From NCBI RefSeq assembly GCF_023716865.1, contig NZ_CP092417.1:2148001-2212000 (forward strand): 64,000 bases of DNA. The letters are read 5' to 3'. The translations under genes were made by a program, and so were the position numbers. The notes below the pieces were generated by a model, which was given only the letters and a program-made list of their open reading frames with translations, was not told the DNA's origin and did not search any database. This DNA comes from Endozoicomonas sp. SCSIO W0465 (GTDB lineage Bacteria; Pseudomonadota; Gammaproteobacteria; Pseudomonadales; Endozoicomonadaceae). Numbering within the stretch: the stretch's first letter is position 1; each line of letters opens with the position of its first letter. Shown in pieces: positions 1 through 8,086 of this stretch.

Positions 1-1230
1 CTTGACCGGCAACTGCTGAGCTCCATTTCTTCCATGATGAGTGGCCGGGGCTTTCCCAAAGCCGGGGACGTGGACACGCTGCTGAAGCTACCGAGCCTCC
101 AAAAGGATGGCCAGCTTGACCGGCAACTGCTGAGTTCCATTTCTTCCATCTGTAATGGTAAAGGCTTTCCCAAAGCCGGGGACGTGGACACGCTGCTGAA
201 GCTACCGAGCCTCCAGAAGGATGACCAGCTGGACCGGCAACTGCTGAGCTCCATTTCTTCCATGATGAAAAGCCGGGGCTTTCCCAAAGCCGGGGACGTG
301 GAAACGCTGCTGAAGCTACCGAGCCTCCAGAAGGATGGCCAGCTTGACCGGCAACTGCTGAGTTCCATTTCTTCTATCTGTAATGGTAAAGGCATTCCCA
401 AAGCCGGGGATGTGGACATGCTGCTGAGGTTACCTGGCCTCCAGAAGGATGGCCAGCTTGACCGGCAACTGCTGAGCTCTATTTCTTCCATCTGTAATGG
501 TAAAGGCTTTCCCAAAGCCGAGGACGTGGACACGCTGCTGAAGCTACCAAGCCTCCAGAAGGATGGCCAGCTTGACCGGCATCTGCTGAGCTCCATTTCT
601 TCCATCTGTAATGGTAAAGGCTTTCCCAAAGCTGGGGACGTGGACACGCTGCTGAAGCTACCAAGCCTCCAGAAGGATGGCCAGCTTGACCGGCAACTGC
701 TGAGCTCCATTTCTTCCATGATGAGTAGCCGGGGCTTTCCCAAAGCCGGGGACGTGGACACGCTGCTGAAGCTACCGAGCCTTCAGAAGAATGGCCAGTT
801 TGACCGGCAACTGCTGAGCTGCATTTCTTCCATGATGAAAAGCCGGGGCTTTCCCAAAGCCGGGGACGTGGATACGCTGCTGAAGCTACCGAGCCTCCAG
901 AAGGATGGCCAGCTTGACCGGCAACTGCTGAGCTGCATTTCTTCCATCTGTCATGGTAAAGGCTTTCCCAAAGCCGGGGACGTGGACACGCTGCTGAAGC
1001 TACCAAGTCTCCAGAAGGATGGCCAGCTTGACCGGCAACTGCTGAGATCCATTTCTTCCATCTGTAATGGTAAAGGCTTTCCGAACGAGAATTTAGTTTC
1101 ACAAATTATAGAATCTATAGGTCTCAAGAATCTGGAACTACCAGAATATATTGATGAACTCCTTTCATCAGAGAATTTTGATTTCGATGAAAACTTTTGG
1201 GATTCACTTTCAATAGATGAAATACTCTGA
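1..1230 (+). CDS. 38-aa tandem-repeat protein A (TALE-like architecture), 5' end outside window
   Basis: The reading frame is open from the first base, so the N-terminus lies upstream of the window. Nine complete 38-residue repeats and one terminal half repeat are visible. Each repeat reads SISS, a variable hexapeptide, FPKAGDVDTLLKLPSL, then QKDGQLDRQLLS. The hexapeptide is of class IC-x-G-KG or MM-x-S-RG. The central residue pairs in order are SG, NG, KS, NG, NG, NG, SS, KS, HG, then NG in the terminal half repeat. After that comes a unique tail of about 50 residues (FPNENLVSQIIESIGL onward) ending in ENFWDSLSIDEIL, which is acidic and aromatic. I know no family with exactly this repeat. 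The helix-loop-helix pattern with a variable loop pair recalls TAL effectors (34 aa) but is four residues longer. DNA binding is inference; a protein-binding solenoid is the main alternative. The 114-bp DNA period also creates long antisense open frames, which I do not consider genes. Confidence 0.8.
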   Translation, partial: LDRQLLSSISSMMSGRGFPKAGDVDTLLKLPSLQKDGQLDRQLLSSISSICNGKGFPKAGDVDTLLKLPSLQKDDQLDRQLLSSISSMMKSRGFPKAGDVETLLKLPSLQKDGQLDRQLLSSISSICNGKGIPKAGDVDMLLRLPGLQKDGQLDRQLLSSISSICNGKGFPKAEDVDTLLKLPSLQKDGQLDRHLLSSISSICNGKGFPKAGDVDTLLKLPSLQKDGQLDRQLLSSISSMMSSRGFPKAGDVDTLLKLPSLQKNGQFDRQLLSCISSMMKSRGFPKAGDVDTLLKLPSLQKDGQLDRQLLSCISSICHGKGFPKAGDVDTLLKLPSLQKDGQLDRQLLRSISSICNGKGFPNENLVSQIIESIGLKNLELPEYIDELLSSENFDFDENFWDSLSIDEIL

Positions 1231-1261
1231 CTCTTATCAAAAATCATCTGTCTGGATATAA

Positions 1262-1649
1262 CTTGAACAGCGAATACCTGTAGTTGATCCCTGCGGAACA
1301 TCGGTGGCAGCAATGGGTATGGATTTTTCCGCCGATGACTTTCGAGGCTGTTTTCGCCGCTTTCTGGTTTCTCGTTGGGTTTTTTAACCTACTGCTTTAG
1401 CAAGGTGTCTGAACTGGCCCCATCGTTACCCTCAGGAGCGGATAGATCTCCATCAGAGCTGCCGGTGTCATCATCGGGAGGTTTGGTGCTCGGTTTGATG
1501 TCAGGCTTTGCTGGCAGTTTTTTTAGATGACGAATCTCGGCTTCAAGCAATTCTACCTGTTCTTTAAGCTGAGTGATCGGCTCTTGCTGCTGAGTGATGA
1601 ATCTTCATAGATCTTCAGGTTGTAGCTGCTGGTGTTCTGAAAAAGCCAT
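1262..1649 (-). pseudogene. remnant of an IS66-type transposase N-terminus, copy 1
   Basis: On the minus strand, starting near 1649, the frame reads MAFSEHQQLQPEDL, then hits an in-frame TGA, then continues RFITQQQE. The same segment at 4170-4568 has a Leu codon at that site and stays open. The encoded region (Gln/Leu/Glu-rich coiled coil, then a Lys/Pro-rich linker ending in a PPD-type motif) looks like the start of an IS66-family TnpC, though different from the four full IS66 copies here. It lies between repeat genes A and B and is repeated between B and C, so it travelled with the gene during duplication. Confidence 0.5.
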
Positions 1650-1846
1650 GCTGAGAGGATAGACGACTGACCGAAGTTATCCTGCTTCCAGCGTTTTTTG
1701 AGAACTTACTGGTAAAAACACCGGATAAAATCTGACCATCGCTGCCGTCATAGCCTGAGTTGTGACGGTAATTCGATAATTAATGAACTAAAAGGCTGTT
1801 TCCTGTGTCTGAGCTGGCACGGTTTAATAAATAAAGTTTATAAATA
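1650..1846 (+). promoter_or_regulatory. conserved upstream region of repeat gene B
   Basis: This AT-rich stretch runs from the IS66-type remnant to the start codon of gene B. It is repeated almost exactly upstream of gene C (about 4569-4765), so it presumably holds the shared promoter. I see no strong Shine-Dalgarno: the bases before the ATG read aataaagtttataaata. No convincing -35/-10 pair or hrp-type box could be assigned. Confidence 0.35.
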
Positions 1847-4099
1847 ATGATCCCACTCTATAATGAATCAAGTCTGGCGACGGGGAGTGCGAATTCCACA
1901 GGATTACCTTCTGGTAGTGATCACACAACACCATCAATACCGTCAAGCTCTTTCTATTCAGGTCGGCACGTATCAAGACAAGAACCCATTGGGAACAGCC
2001 TCCCAACCATCGATAATTATGAGCCCCCTAAAGAAAAAGTATCTTTAAAGAGAAATGTTTCTCACATTGAAGATGCAGTACAGGATGAAAAATTAAAAAG
2101 AAAACGACTGGATCGTGAAAATGAGTATCAACAAGATTCACTGATAGCGACTCTAGATCAATTAAAGGGCCTTTGCCAGGAACGCAAAATCACCGTCAAA
2201 CCAACGTTAGATAAGCTGGTTAATTCTTGTCCGAATGAGTCGAAAGTCCAACTGGTATCCAAGCTTGGCATTTATTTTAGTAGTGTGGAAAGAACCGTTA
2301 AAAACACGGGTACGATTACCAGCATGCTCTTGAAGGGCGAAGGAAGCTCTATAACAAAGAAAAACATTAACGAGTTCCTTAATATTGAAGACCCTGATGT
2401 ACAAGCAACAGCATGTTATCCATTTATTACATCCATTTCTTCCATCTGTAATGGTAAAGGCTTTCCCAAAGCCGCGGACGTGGACGCGCTGCTGAAGCTA
2501 CCGAGTCTCCAGAAGGATGGCCAACTTGACCGTCAACTGCTGAGCTCCATTTCTTCCATCTGTAATGGTAAAGGCTTTCCCAAAGCCGGGGACGTGGACA
2601 CGCTGCTGAAGCTACCGAGCCTCCAGAAGGATGGCCAGCTTGACCGGCAACTGCTGAGCTCCATTTCTTCCATCTGTAATGGAAAAGGCTTTCCCAAAGC
2701 CGGGGACGTGGACAGGCTGCTGAAGCTACCGAGCCTCCAGAAGGATGGCCAGCTTGACCGGCAACTGCTGAGCTCTATTTCTTCCATCTGTAATAGTAAA
2801 GGCTTTCCCAAAGCCGGGGACGTGGACACGCTACTGAAGTTACCGGGCCTCCTCCAGAAGGATGGCCAGCTTGACCGGCAGCTGCTGAGCTCCATTTCTT
2901 CCATCTGTAATGGAAAAGGCTTTCCCAAAGCCGGGGACGTGGACACGCTGCTGAAGCTACCGATCCTCCAGAAGGATGGCCAGCTTGACCGGAAACTGCT
3001 GAGCTCCATTTCTTCCATGATGAGTAGCCGGGGCTTTCCCAAAGTCGGGGACGTGGACACGCTGCTGAAGCTACCGAGCCTCCAGAAGAATGGCCAGCTT
3101 GACCGGCAACTGCTAAGGTTAATTTCCTCCGTCTGTCATGGTAAAGGCTTTCCCAAAGCCGGGGACGTGGACACGCTGCTGAAGCTAACGAGCCTCCAGA
3201 AGGATGGCCAGCTTGACCGGCTACTACTGAGATCCATTTCTTCCATCTGTCATGGTAAAGGCTTTCCCAAAGCCGGAGACGTGAACACGCTGCTGAAGCT
3301 ACCGAGCCTCCAGAAGGATGGCCAGCTTGACCGGCAACTGCTGAGCTCCATTTCTTCCATCTGTAATGGTAAAGGCTTTCCCAAGGCTGGGGACGTGGAC
3401 ACGCTGCTGAAGCTACCGAGCCTCCAGAAGGATGGCCAGCTTGATCGGCAACTGCTGAGCTCCATTTCTTCCATCTGTAATGGTAAAGGCTTTCCCAAAG
3501 CCGGGGACGTGGACACGCTGCTGAAGCTACCGAGCCTCCAGAAGGATGGCCAGCTTGATCGGCAACTGCTGAGCTCCATTTCTTCCATGATGAGTAGCCA
3601 GGGCCTTCCCAAAGCCGGGGACGTGAACACGCTGCTGAAGCTACCGGGCCTCCAGAAGGATGGCCAGCTTGACCGGCAACTGCTGAGCTCCATTTCTTCC
3701 ATGATGAAAAGCCGGGGCTTTCCCAAAGCCGGGGACGTGGATACGCTGCTGAAGCTACCGAGCCTCCAGAAGGATGGCCAGCTTGACCGGAAACTGTTGA
3801 GCTCCATTTCTTCCATGATGAGTAGCCGGGGCTTTCCCAAAGCCGGGGACGTGGATACGCTGCTGAAGCTACCGAGCCTCCAGAAGGATGGTCGGCTTGA
3901 CCGGCAACTGCTGAGCTCCATTTCTTCCATCTGTCATGGTAAAGGCTTTCCGAACGAGAAATTAGTTTCACGAATTATAGAATCTATAGGTCTCAAGAAT
4001 CTGGAACTACCAGAATATATTGATGAATTCCTTTCATCAGAGAATTTTGATTTCGATGAAAACTTTTGGGATTCCCTTTCAATAGATGAAATACTCTGA
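1847..4099 (+). CDS. 38-aa tandem-repeat protein B (TALE-like architecture), intact, 750 aa
   Basis: This is the only intact full-length member. Residues 1-60 are Ser/Thr/Pro-rich and probably disordered, as in many type III effectors; there is no Sec signal peptide. A basic cluster EKLKRKR near residues 82-88 looks like a monopartite NLS. Residues about 100-194 appear to be degenerate helix-turn-helix repeats: a segment starting ITSMLLKGEG aligns with the repeat unit. Thirteen full repeats follow from about residue 195, with residue pairs NG, NG, NG, NS, NG, SS, HG, HG, NG, NG, SS, KS, SS, then a terminal HG half repeat. Repeat 4 has one extra Leu (39 aa). The C-terminus NEKLVSRIIESIGLKN leads to an acidic tail ending FWDSLSIDEIL. 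The order (disordered N-terminus, NLS, cryptic repeats, array, activation-like tail) parallels TAL effectors, with the NLS at the other end. Function, secretion and DNA binding are inferred. Confidence 0.85.
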   Translation: MIPLYNESSLATGSANSTGLPSGSDHTTPSIPSSSFYSGRHVSRQEPIGNSLPTIDNYEPPKEKVSLKRNVSHIEDAVQDEKLKRKRLDRENEYQQDSLIATLDQLKGLCQERKITVKPTLDKLVNSCPNESKVQLVSKLGIYFSSVERTVKNTGTITSMLLKGEGSSITKKNINEFLNIEDPDVQATACYPFITSISSICNGKGFPKAADVDALLKLPSLQKDGQLDRQLLSSISSICNGKGFPKAGDVDTLLKLPSLQKDGQLDRQLLSSISSICNGKGFPKAGDVDRLLKLPSLQKDGQLDRQLLSSISSICNSKGFPKAGDVDTLLKLPGLLQKDGQLDRQLLSSISSICNGKGFPKAGDVDTLLKLPILQKDGQLDRKLLSSISSMMSSRGFPKVGDVDTLLKLPSLQKNGQLDRQLLRLISSVCHGKGFPKAGDVDTLLKLTSLQKDGQLDRLLLRSISSICHGKGFPKAGDVNTLLKLPSLQKDGQLDRQLLSSISSICNGKGFPKAGDVDTLLKLPSLQKDGQLDRQLLSSISSICNGKGFPKAGDVDTLLKLPSLQKDGQLDRQLLSSISSMMSSQGLPKAGDVNTLLKLPGLQKDGQLDRQLLSSISSMMKSRGFPKAGDVDTLLKLPSLQKDGQLDRKLLSSISSMMSSRGFPKAGDVDTLLKLPSLQKDGRLDRQLLSSISSICHGKGFPNEKLVSRIIESIGLKNLELPEYIDEFLSSENFDFDENFWDSLSIDEIL

Positions 4100-4169
4100 C
4101 TCTTATCAAAAATCATCTGTCTGGATATAACCTGAACAGCGAATACCTGTAGTCAACAGCTCATCTTTT

Positions 4170-4568
4170 TCAGTATGGAACTGCTTGTATCCTTTCGTAA
4201 GAAGCTGGCTGAATTTCCCACTGGAAATAGAGATTCCGAGGTTCCATTCCTGACTGATCCCTGCGGAACACCGGTGGCAGCAATGGGTATGGATTTTTCC
4301 GCCAATGACTTTCGGGGCTGTTTTCGCCGCTTTCTGGTTTCTCGTTGGGTTTTTTAACCTCCTGCTTTAGCAAGGTGTCTGAACTGGTCCCATCGGGAGG
4401 TTTGGTGCTCGGTTTGATGTCAGGCTTTGTTGGCAGTTTTTTTAGACGACGAATCTCGGCTTCAAGCAATTCTACCTGTTCTTTGAGCTGAATGATCTGC
4501 TCTTGCTGCTGAGTGATGAATCTCAGTAGATCTTCAGGTTGTAGCTGCTGGTGTTCTGAAAAAGCCAT
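4170..4568 (-). pseudogene. remnant of an IS66-type transposase N-terminus, copy 2
   Basis: This 132-codon open frame encodes a Gln/Glu/Leu coiled coil (QQQEQIIQLKEQVELLEAEI) and a Lys/Pro linker (LPTKPDIKPSTKPPDG), typical of the start of an IS66-family TnpC. The conserved zinc-binding and DDE regions are missing, and the last 30 residues look unrelated. It is a truncated relic that happens to remain open. Copy 1 at 1262-1649 carries a stop codon. Its repeated position downstream of genes A and B shows that gene and relic were duplicated together. Confidence 0.5.
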
Positions 4569-4962
4569 GCTGAGAGGATATACGACTGACCGAAGTTATC
4601 CTGCTTCCAGCGTTTTTTGAGAACTTACTGGTAAAAACACCGGATAAAATCTGACCATCGCTGCCGTCATAGCCTGAGTTGTGACGGTAATTCGATAATT
4701 AATGAACTAAAAGGCTGTTTCCTGTGTCTGAGCTGGCACGGTTTAATAAATAAAGTTTATAAATAATGATCCCACTCTATAATGAATCAAGTCTGGCGAC
4801 GGGGAGTGCGAATTCCACAGGATTACCTTCTGGTAGTGATCACACAACACCATCAATACCGTCAAGCTCTTTCTATTCAGGTCGGCACGTATCAAGACAA
4901 GAACCCATTGGGAACAGCCTTCCAACCATCGATAATTATGAGCCCCCTAAAGAAAAAGTATC

Positions 4963-6570
4963 GTAACTATTCAGCACTGAGCAAAGGCATATTACAGTAA
5001 TTCCGAACAGCTCTATGAAGTGATTGATATATGTCCATTCCCTGTTTTCTGGCAGACGACAAATAGCTGCGAATCCGTGCAAACATAGAACCACCGTCTG
5101 CACTCCTGAAGCAGCCTGAGATTTTCTGCTTTAACTTGGCCATTCGAACATCCCGCTCACTGCCATTGTTATCGAAGGGAATGGTAAAATCTGACATGAA
5201 GCGCAGTGTCTCAGCCTTGAACTCAGTGAGTCGTTTGAAGAGATTGTAAGCTTTAGTATTCTTGACTTTCTTGCGCTTAAGCTCCTCTCGTTGCTTCTCC
5301 ATATAGACGACTTCTTTCATTAGAGCCCGCTGAAGCAACCGGTCATAAATCTTCTCGATTCGTTCACAGACAACACTTGGCATCTGTAGCATACCTATGG
5401 TCTTAAAGCCCTTGCAGTAATGCCAGGAAAGCCTCAGTAGCTTCATCAATCGCAACGCCAGTTGATTGCTGTCCCTATCAACAACACCCAAAAGCTCCCT
5501 CAGGTGATGGGCATTGCAAAGTACGTGAGTTGCCGCATATGCAAAATAGGATTTCCAATGATCATGAACCAGAACGCCTGCAAATGTTAGCAGTATGCCC
5601 ATCGTGTCCATGGCCTCACGACCTCGCTTTTCAGACAAGTAGTAGAGCGTCCATTGTTCATCCCGCATAACGTGTAGCCAGTGCAAAGAGCCCTCGGCCC
5701 GCATACCCGTTTCATCGGCTCCGGCAACAGACGATTCCCGCAAGGCGTCACGAATAACCTCTTCAGTAGAAGCCAGATTTTCATAGGTTCTGGCCACAAA
5801 ATTGGCGACAGTGCCTGCACTTACACTCATTTTATAGAGAGTATTAAAATACTCTGACACGCGCTTAAAAGGCAGGAAATGGTATTGGTTAAGATAGACG
5901 GCCATAGCCTGTGTGGCTGAGCCATATTGTGCGGCAGCGGTAACACCTTCCGGGAATTCAGCCTGATTCCGACAACCACAAGTGCAGATTTTTACTTCAG
6001 CTCTATGGGCCGTTACTTCAAATTCACCCGGTCTCCCTGGTTCAAACACCTGTCGTTCAATATATTTGACCGGCTCACTATCAAGAAGAGACGCCTGACA
6101 TTTATTGCATTCTTTAACCGGAAGGTACTCAATATAGTCAGGGATATCGACCTGTTTAAGACAAGTGCCCTGATGCCCTTTCTTTCCACCGGCTTTATTA
6201 CCAGAAGACTGTCTCAGACTTTTAGGATTGGGTTTTTCATCCGATGGATCGGTACCTTTATCTGCGGAAAGGTCGTCAGAATGATCTGGAGAATTACTGT
6301 TTTTACAAGGTTTTTGATAACCATCAGACGATGGCGGCTTGCTGCTGTTTTGACTGTTCTTGCCAACCTTTTCTTCCAATTCTCGACATCGCTCTTCCAG
6401 ACAGGCAACTCTCATCCGCAGCTCTGCATTCTCTTTCAAGAGAATCTCAGCCGACATAGTTGCGGGTAGTTCTGGAATCATGCTGGCGAATATTGTGGAA
6501 AAATGGTGCTTAAGAGGATGGTATAAAAATCAGAAAATTCCAGATTTATGTGGGGGTGCTGAACAGTTAC
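4963..6570 (-). mobile_element. IS66-family insertion sequence, copy 1 (1608 bp)
   Basis: The ends are imperfect inverted repeats, GTAACTATTCAGCAC against GTAACTGTTCAGCAC. They are flanked by an exact 8-bp target duplication AAAGTATC (4955-4962 and 6571-6578). The terminal GTAA and the 8-bp duplication are typical of IS66. It carries only a TnpC-type transposase with no tnpA or tnpB, as in the ISBst12-like group. It interrupts repeat gene C after codon 65. Confidence 0.95.
4967..6481 (-). CDS. IS66-family transposase (TnpC type), copy 1
   Basis: This 504-aa protein starts with a coiled coil (ILLKENAELRMRVACLEERC), followed by a Ser/Lys/Pro linker containing NSSKPPSSDGY and the usual IS66 zinc-binding region (CNKCQASL and CTCGC). 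The DDE catalytic core includes GADETGMR (first Asp), HDHWKSYF (second Asp) and a C-terminal IPFDNNGSERDVRMAKLKQK block with the catalytic Glu. The protein is identical in copies 1, 2 and 3, which implies recent spread. The stop codon lies within the left terminal repeat, four bases from the element end. Confidence 0.95.
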   Translation of the reverse strand: MIPELPATMSAEILLKENAELRMRVACLEERCRELEEKVGKNSQNSSKPPSSDGYQKPCKNSNSPDHSDDLSADKGTDPSDEKPNPKSLRQSSGNKAGGKKGHQGTCLKQVDIPDYIEYLPVKECNKCQASLLDSEPVKYIERQVFEPGRPGEFEVTAHRAEVKICTCGCRNQAEFPEGVTAAAQYGSATQAMAVYLNQYHFLPFKRVSEYFNTLYKMSVSAGTVANFVARTYENLASTEEVIRDALRESSVAGADETGMRAEGSLHWLHVMRDEQWTLYYLSEKRGREAMDTMGILLTFAGVLVHDHWKSYFAYAATHVLCNAHHLRELLGVVDRDSNQLALRLMKLLRLSWHYCKGFKTIGMLQMPSVVCERIEKIYDRLLQRALMKEVVYMEKQREELKRKKVKNTKAYNLFKRLTEFKAETLRFMSDFTIPFDNNGSERDVRMAKLKQKISGCFRSADGGSMFARIRSYLSSARKQGMDIYQSLHRAVRNYCNMPLLSAE

Positions 6571-6977
6571 AAAGTATCTTTAAAGAGAAATGTTTCTCAC
6601 ATTGAAGATGCAGTACAGGATGAAAAATTAAAAAGAAAACGACCGGATCGTGAAAATGAGTATCAACAAGATTCATTGATAGCGACTCTAGATCAATTAA
6701 AGGGCCTTTGCCAGGAACGCAAAATCACCGTCAAACCAACGCTGGATAAGCTGGTTAATTCTTGCCCGAATGAGTCGAAAGTCCAACTGATATCCAAGCT
6801 TGGCATTTATTTTAGTAGTGTGGAAAGCACAGTTAAAAACACGGGTACGATTACCAGCATGCTCTTGAAGGGTGAAGGTAGCTCAAGAACAAAGAAAAAC
6901 ATTAACGACTTTTTGATTATTGAAAACCCTGATGTACAAGCAATAGCATGTTATCCATTTATTACATCCATTTCTTC

Positions 6978-8086
6978 GGCTAAGTTACCGTTAATGGTTG
7001 AATCAGCTAAACTCCCATAAAATCTACGTTGTAGGGGAGTGATATGCAATCTGAACTCTTCCAGAATTTTATTGATTCCATTTCAACATTAACCAGTGAA
7101 CAGCGAGACATTCTTAACAACTCGCTCCTTAGTACTCAAATAGAGGTTACCGAGGTAGTAGAAACCACTGACTCTGAACCTGTTTACAGTGAATCTATAC
7201 CCAATAACGATAATGCAACACCTGACGTAGAAAAGAGCATACTTGCCCAATTCGCCGAAAACCCCAGGTGCCCCAAATGCAAAAGCCATAGCGTTGGTCG
7301 CTGGGGCATACGAAATGGCCGACAGCGCTACCACTGCAAGACTTGCGACTCAACGTTTAACGCCTTTAGTGGAACGCCTTTGGCAAGGCTCAGGCACCCT
7401 GAAAAATGGAACAAGTACCTCGCAGGTATGACTCACTCTATGGTCTTGCGACCAGCTGCTGCTGAGAATGCCATTGACTTGAAAACTGCGTTCCGCTGGC
7501 GTCACCGCTTTCTTGAAGTGATTAATAATGATCAAGCAGAAGAGCTTTGTGGCATTACTGAGCTTGATGAAACATTTTTCCGTGAATCCTTCAAAGGGCA
7601 AAGAGAAGGCCTTCCACGGCCAACCCGAAAGCGGGGTAATGATCCCAACAAAGCCCGAAAAGTCCCGGTAATGGTGGCTCGGGACCGTAATCGAAATACC
7701 GTTGACGGTGTATTAGAAAACGAAAGTGCTAATGAATTGTGCAGGCATTTAAATGGCCGCATATCGATACAGGCCACGGTCTGTGCGGATGCACACCTCG
7801 CTCACGAAAAACTTGCTGACAAGCTTGGATTTGTCTTCAAGGAGCTGGTGACATCAGCAGGTCAACATGTTGTTGAAGGCATCTACCACATCCAGACTGT
7901 AAATTCTTATCACAGTCATTTAAAACGCTGGATTGGTGGCGTATTCCAAGGGGTTGCAACTCGTTACCTTCCCCATTATCTGGCCTGGAGGCGAGAACTG
8001 ACGGCAGCAAAAAAATTAACTGTTGGCCGGTTGATCAGCAGAATTACTGAACATTGGTGCTTCCAACCATTAACGGTAACTTAGCC
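6978..8086 (+). mobile_element. IS1595-like insertion sequence, copy 1 (1109 bp)
   Basis: The terminal inverted repeats are perfect over 23 bp and start GGCTAAGTTACCGTTAATGG. The flanks share a 9-bp direct repeat CATTTCTTC (6969-6977 and 8087-8095). It is inserted in repeat gene C exactly where the degenerate N-terminal repeats pass into the regular array. All three copies in the window are 1109 bp and all have 9-bp duplications. Confidence 0.93.
7044..8084 (+). CDS. IS1595-like (ISXO2-type) transposase, copy 1
   Basis: This 346-aa transposase has an N-terminal helical segment and a zinc ribbon at about residues 74-100 (CPKCKSHSVGRWG and CKTCDSTF). An ISXO2-like catalytic domain follows, with ITELDETFF (first Asp), VCADAHLAHE (second Asp) and an Asn-containing block TVNSYHSHLKRWIGGVFQGV, the DDN-type arrangement of the IS1595 family. 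A good ribosome site (aggggagtgat) precedes the ATG. The stop codon lies inside the right terminal repeat. Confidence 0.92.
   Translation: MQSELFQNFIDSISTLTSEQRDILNNSLLSTQIEVTEVVETTDSEPVYSESIPNNDNATPDVEKSILAQFAENPRCPKCKSHSVGRWGIRNGRQRYHCKTCDSTFNAFSGTPLARLRHPEKWNKYLAGMTHSMVLRPAAAENAIDLKTAFRWRHRFLEVINNDQAEELCGITELDETFFRESFKGQREGLPRPTRKRGNDPNKARKVPVMVARDRNRNTVDGVLENESANELCRHLNGRISIQATVCADAHLAHEKLADKLGFVFKELVTSAGQHVVEGIYHIQTVNSYHSHLKRWIGGVFQGVATRYLPHYLAWRRELTAAKKLTVGRLISRITEHWCFQPLTVT

Noticed and set aside
479..1102. Long minus-strand open frames opposite the repeat arrays (also 2533-3060, 2775-3971, 3250-3930, 8900-9706, 9172-9747)
   Set aside because: The 114-bp repeat is a multiple of three, so any open frame in one unit is open through the array. 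They lack starts, ribosome sites and unique ends.
1863..2048. Second-frame small ORF at the start of repeat genes B and C (61-72 codons)
   Set aside because: It overlaps the leader of the repeat gene in another frame, is kept only because the DNA is duplicated, and has a different end in each copy.
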